Assembly (NCBI GenBank): GCA_902494945.1
Contig: CABUVF010000042.1
Span: 1 to 13,253 of the forward strand
Direction: 5' to 3'
DNA: 13,253 bases
Source of the DNA: an uncultured Collinsella sp.
Lineage (GTDB): Bacteria > Actinomycetota > Coriobacteriia > Coriobacteriales > Coriobacteriaceae
Positions within the stretch are counted from its first letter, which is position 1. Every line of letters starts with the position of its first letter. The notes below the pieces were generated by a model, which saw only the letters and a list, made by a program, of their open reading frames with translations, did not search any database and had not been told where the DNA came from. Below, piece after piece: positions 12,502 to 13,253 of the stretch. Both the position numbers and the translations under genes were made by a program.

Positions 12502-13253
12502 ATGACGCAGGCAATATCGGACCCCAAGCAGGCCTCCGCCGCACTGGCGGAGCTGTTCGGTACCCACAAGCGTGTGGTGTTCTTTGGCGGCGCCGGTGTT
12601 TCCACGGCGAGTGGCATCCCCGATTTCCGCAGCGTGGACGGCCTGTATCACCAGCAGTTTGCCTATCCGCCCGAGACCATGCTCTCGCACGGCTTTTACG
12701 AGACACATCCGGCGGAGTTCTTCGACTTTTACCGCACCAAGATGATCGCGCTTAACGCCAAGCCCAACCGCTGCCACACCAAGCTGGCCGAACTGGAGCG
12801 AGCCGGCAAGCTCGATGCCGTGGTGACGCAAAACATCGACGGCCTGCATCAGATGGCGGGCTCGCAGCGCGTGTTTGAGTTGCACGGATCGGTCCATCGC
12901 AACATTTGCCAGTCGTGCGGCGCGGTCTATAGCGCCGAGTGGATTTGCTCGCGCGAGCACGAGGACGCCGCGGGCGTGCCCGTGTGCCCCGCGTGCGGTG
13001 GCCGCATCAAGCCCGATGTGGTGCTCTACGAAGAGCCGCTCGACGAGCGTGTGTTGACCGGTGCCGTTGCCGCCATCGCCGCGGCCGATGCCCTCATTGT
13101 GGGCGGGACCTCGCTCGTGGTGTATCCGGCGGCAGGCCTTACGCGTTACTTTACTGGCGATACGCTGGCCATTTGCAATTTGGCGCCTACCGATCAGGAT
13201 GCAAATGCCGACCTGCTGATTTCTTGCGACATCGCGGCCGCGTTTGCGTTCTA
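12502..13253 (+). CDS. Sir2-family NAD-dependent protein deacylase (3' end at window edge)
   Basis: 250 codons are visible; the last two bases are TA, which could begin a stop, and bacterial sirtuins of this type are about 240-250 aa, so the gene may be complete bar one base. It removes acyl groups from lysines using NAD+. Motifs: GGAGVSTASGIPDFRS (29-44) for NAD binding, TQNIDGLH (109-116), catalytic His128 in ELHGS, a zinc site of C136/C139 and C162/C165, PDVVLYEEPL (171-180), and GTSLVVYPAAGL (202-213). ATG 12502 follows GGACGGAGGA (12487-12496), a strong ribosome site. It corresponds to the CobB class. Class II/III residues for desuccinylation were not resolved. It is divergent from the exonuclease III-like gene. 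Confidence 0.93.
   Translation, partial: MTQAISDPKQASAALAELFGTHKRVVFFGGAGVSTASGIPDFRSVDGLYHQQFAYPPETMLSHGFYETHPAEFFDFYRTKMIALNAKPNRCHTKLAELERAGKLDAVVTQNIDGLHQMAGSQRVFELHGSVHRNICQSCGAVYSAEWICSREHEDAAGVPVCPACGGRIKPDVVLYEEPLDERVLTGAVAAIAAADALIVGGTSLVVYPAAGLTRYFTGDTLAICNLAPTDQDANADLLISCDIAAAFAF

Overview
The window is 13.25 kb of high-GC bacterial chromosome, mostly housekeeping genes. Protein style, gene content and an Nfn-type bifurcating transhydrogenase suggest an anaerobic gut actinobacterium of the Coriobacteriia, most like Collinsella. That placement is inference from sequence feel; no 16S or other marker is present.

Layout: (1) 1-255, the C-terminus of an amino-acid ABC permease (+). (2) 423-1046, a cytidylate-kinase-like protein (+). 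(3) 1047-1506, a convergent intergenic region with a terminator, three evenly spaced 57-bp palindromic units and a matching inverted hairpin. (4) 1507-3746 (-), nfnA-nfnB, overlapping by 10 nt, with a TATAAT box and a leader hairpin upstream. (5) 4119-7564 (-), glmU, prs and pth in transcription order, each followed by its own strong hairpin terminator. (6) 7758-11012 (+), an ECF vitamin-type importer (T component, fused double ATPase, S component) with overlapping or nearly touching genes, divergent from glmU. (7) 11013-11547, a convergent intergenic region made of two long imperfect palindromes, a degenerate direct repeat and a bidirectional terminator. (8) An exonuclease III-family gene (-) divergent from a sirtuin (+) that runs to the window edge.

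Functionally, nfnAB links NADH, ferredoxin and NADPH pools in fermentation. glmU makes UDP-GlcNAc for peptidoglycan, prs makes PRPP and pth recycles peptidyl-tRNA; these three cluster in many Gram-positive bacteria. The ECF genes form a self-contained membrane importer whose substrate cannot be read with certainty.

The least ordinary part is the non-coding DNA. Most larger gaps hold long imperfect palindromes (256-361, 1053-1424, 3922-4116, 4867-4944, 11060-11211, 11312-11475), and an AT-richer segment with a direct repeat sits in frame in the linker of the ECF ATPase fusion. The best candidate for something undescribed is 1053-1424: oppositely oriented 21-bp copies of one sequence enclose three palindromes with identical 25-nt centres and a period of about 80 bp. 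I saw no CRISPR array, tRNA, rRNA, transposase, phage gene or defence system.
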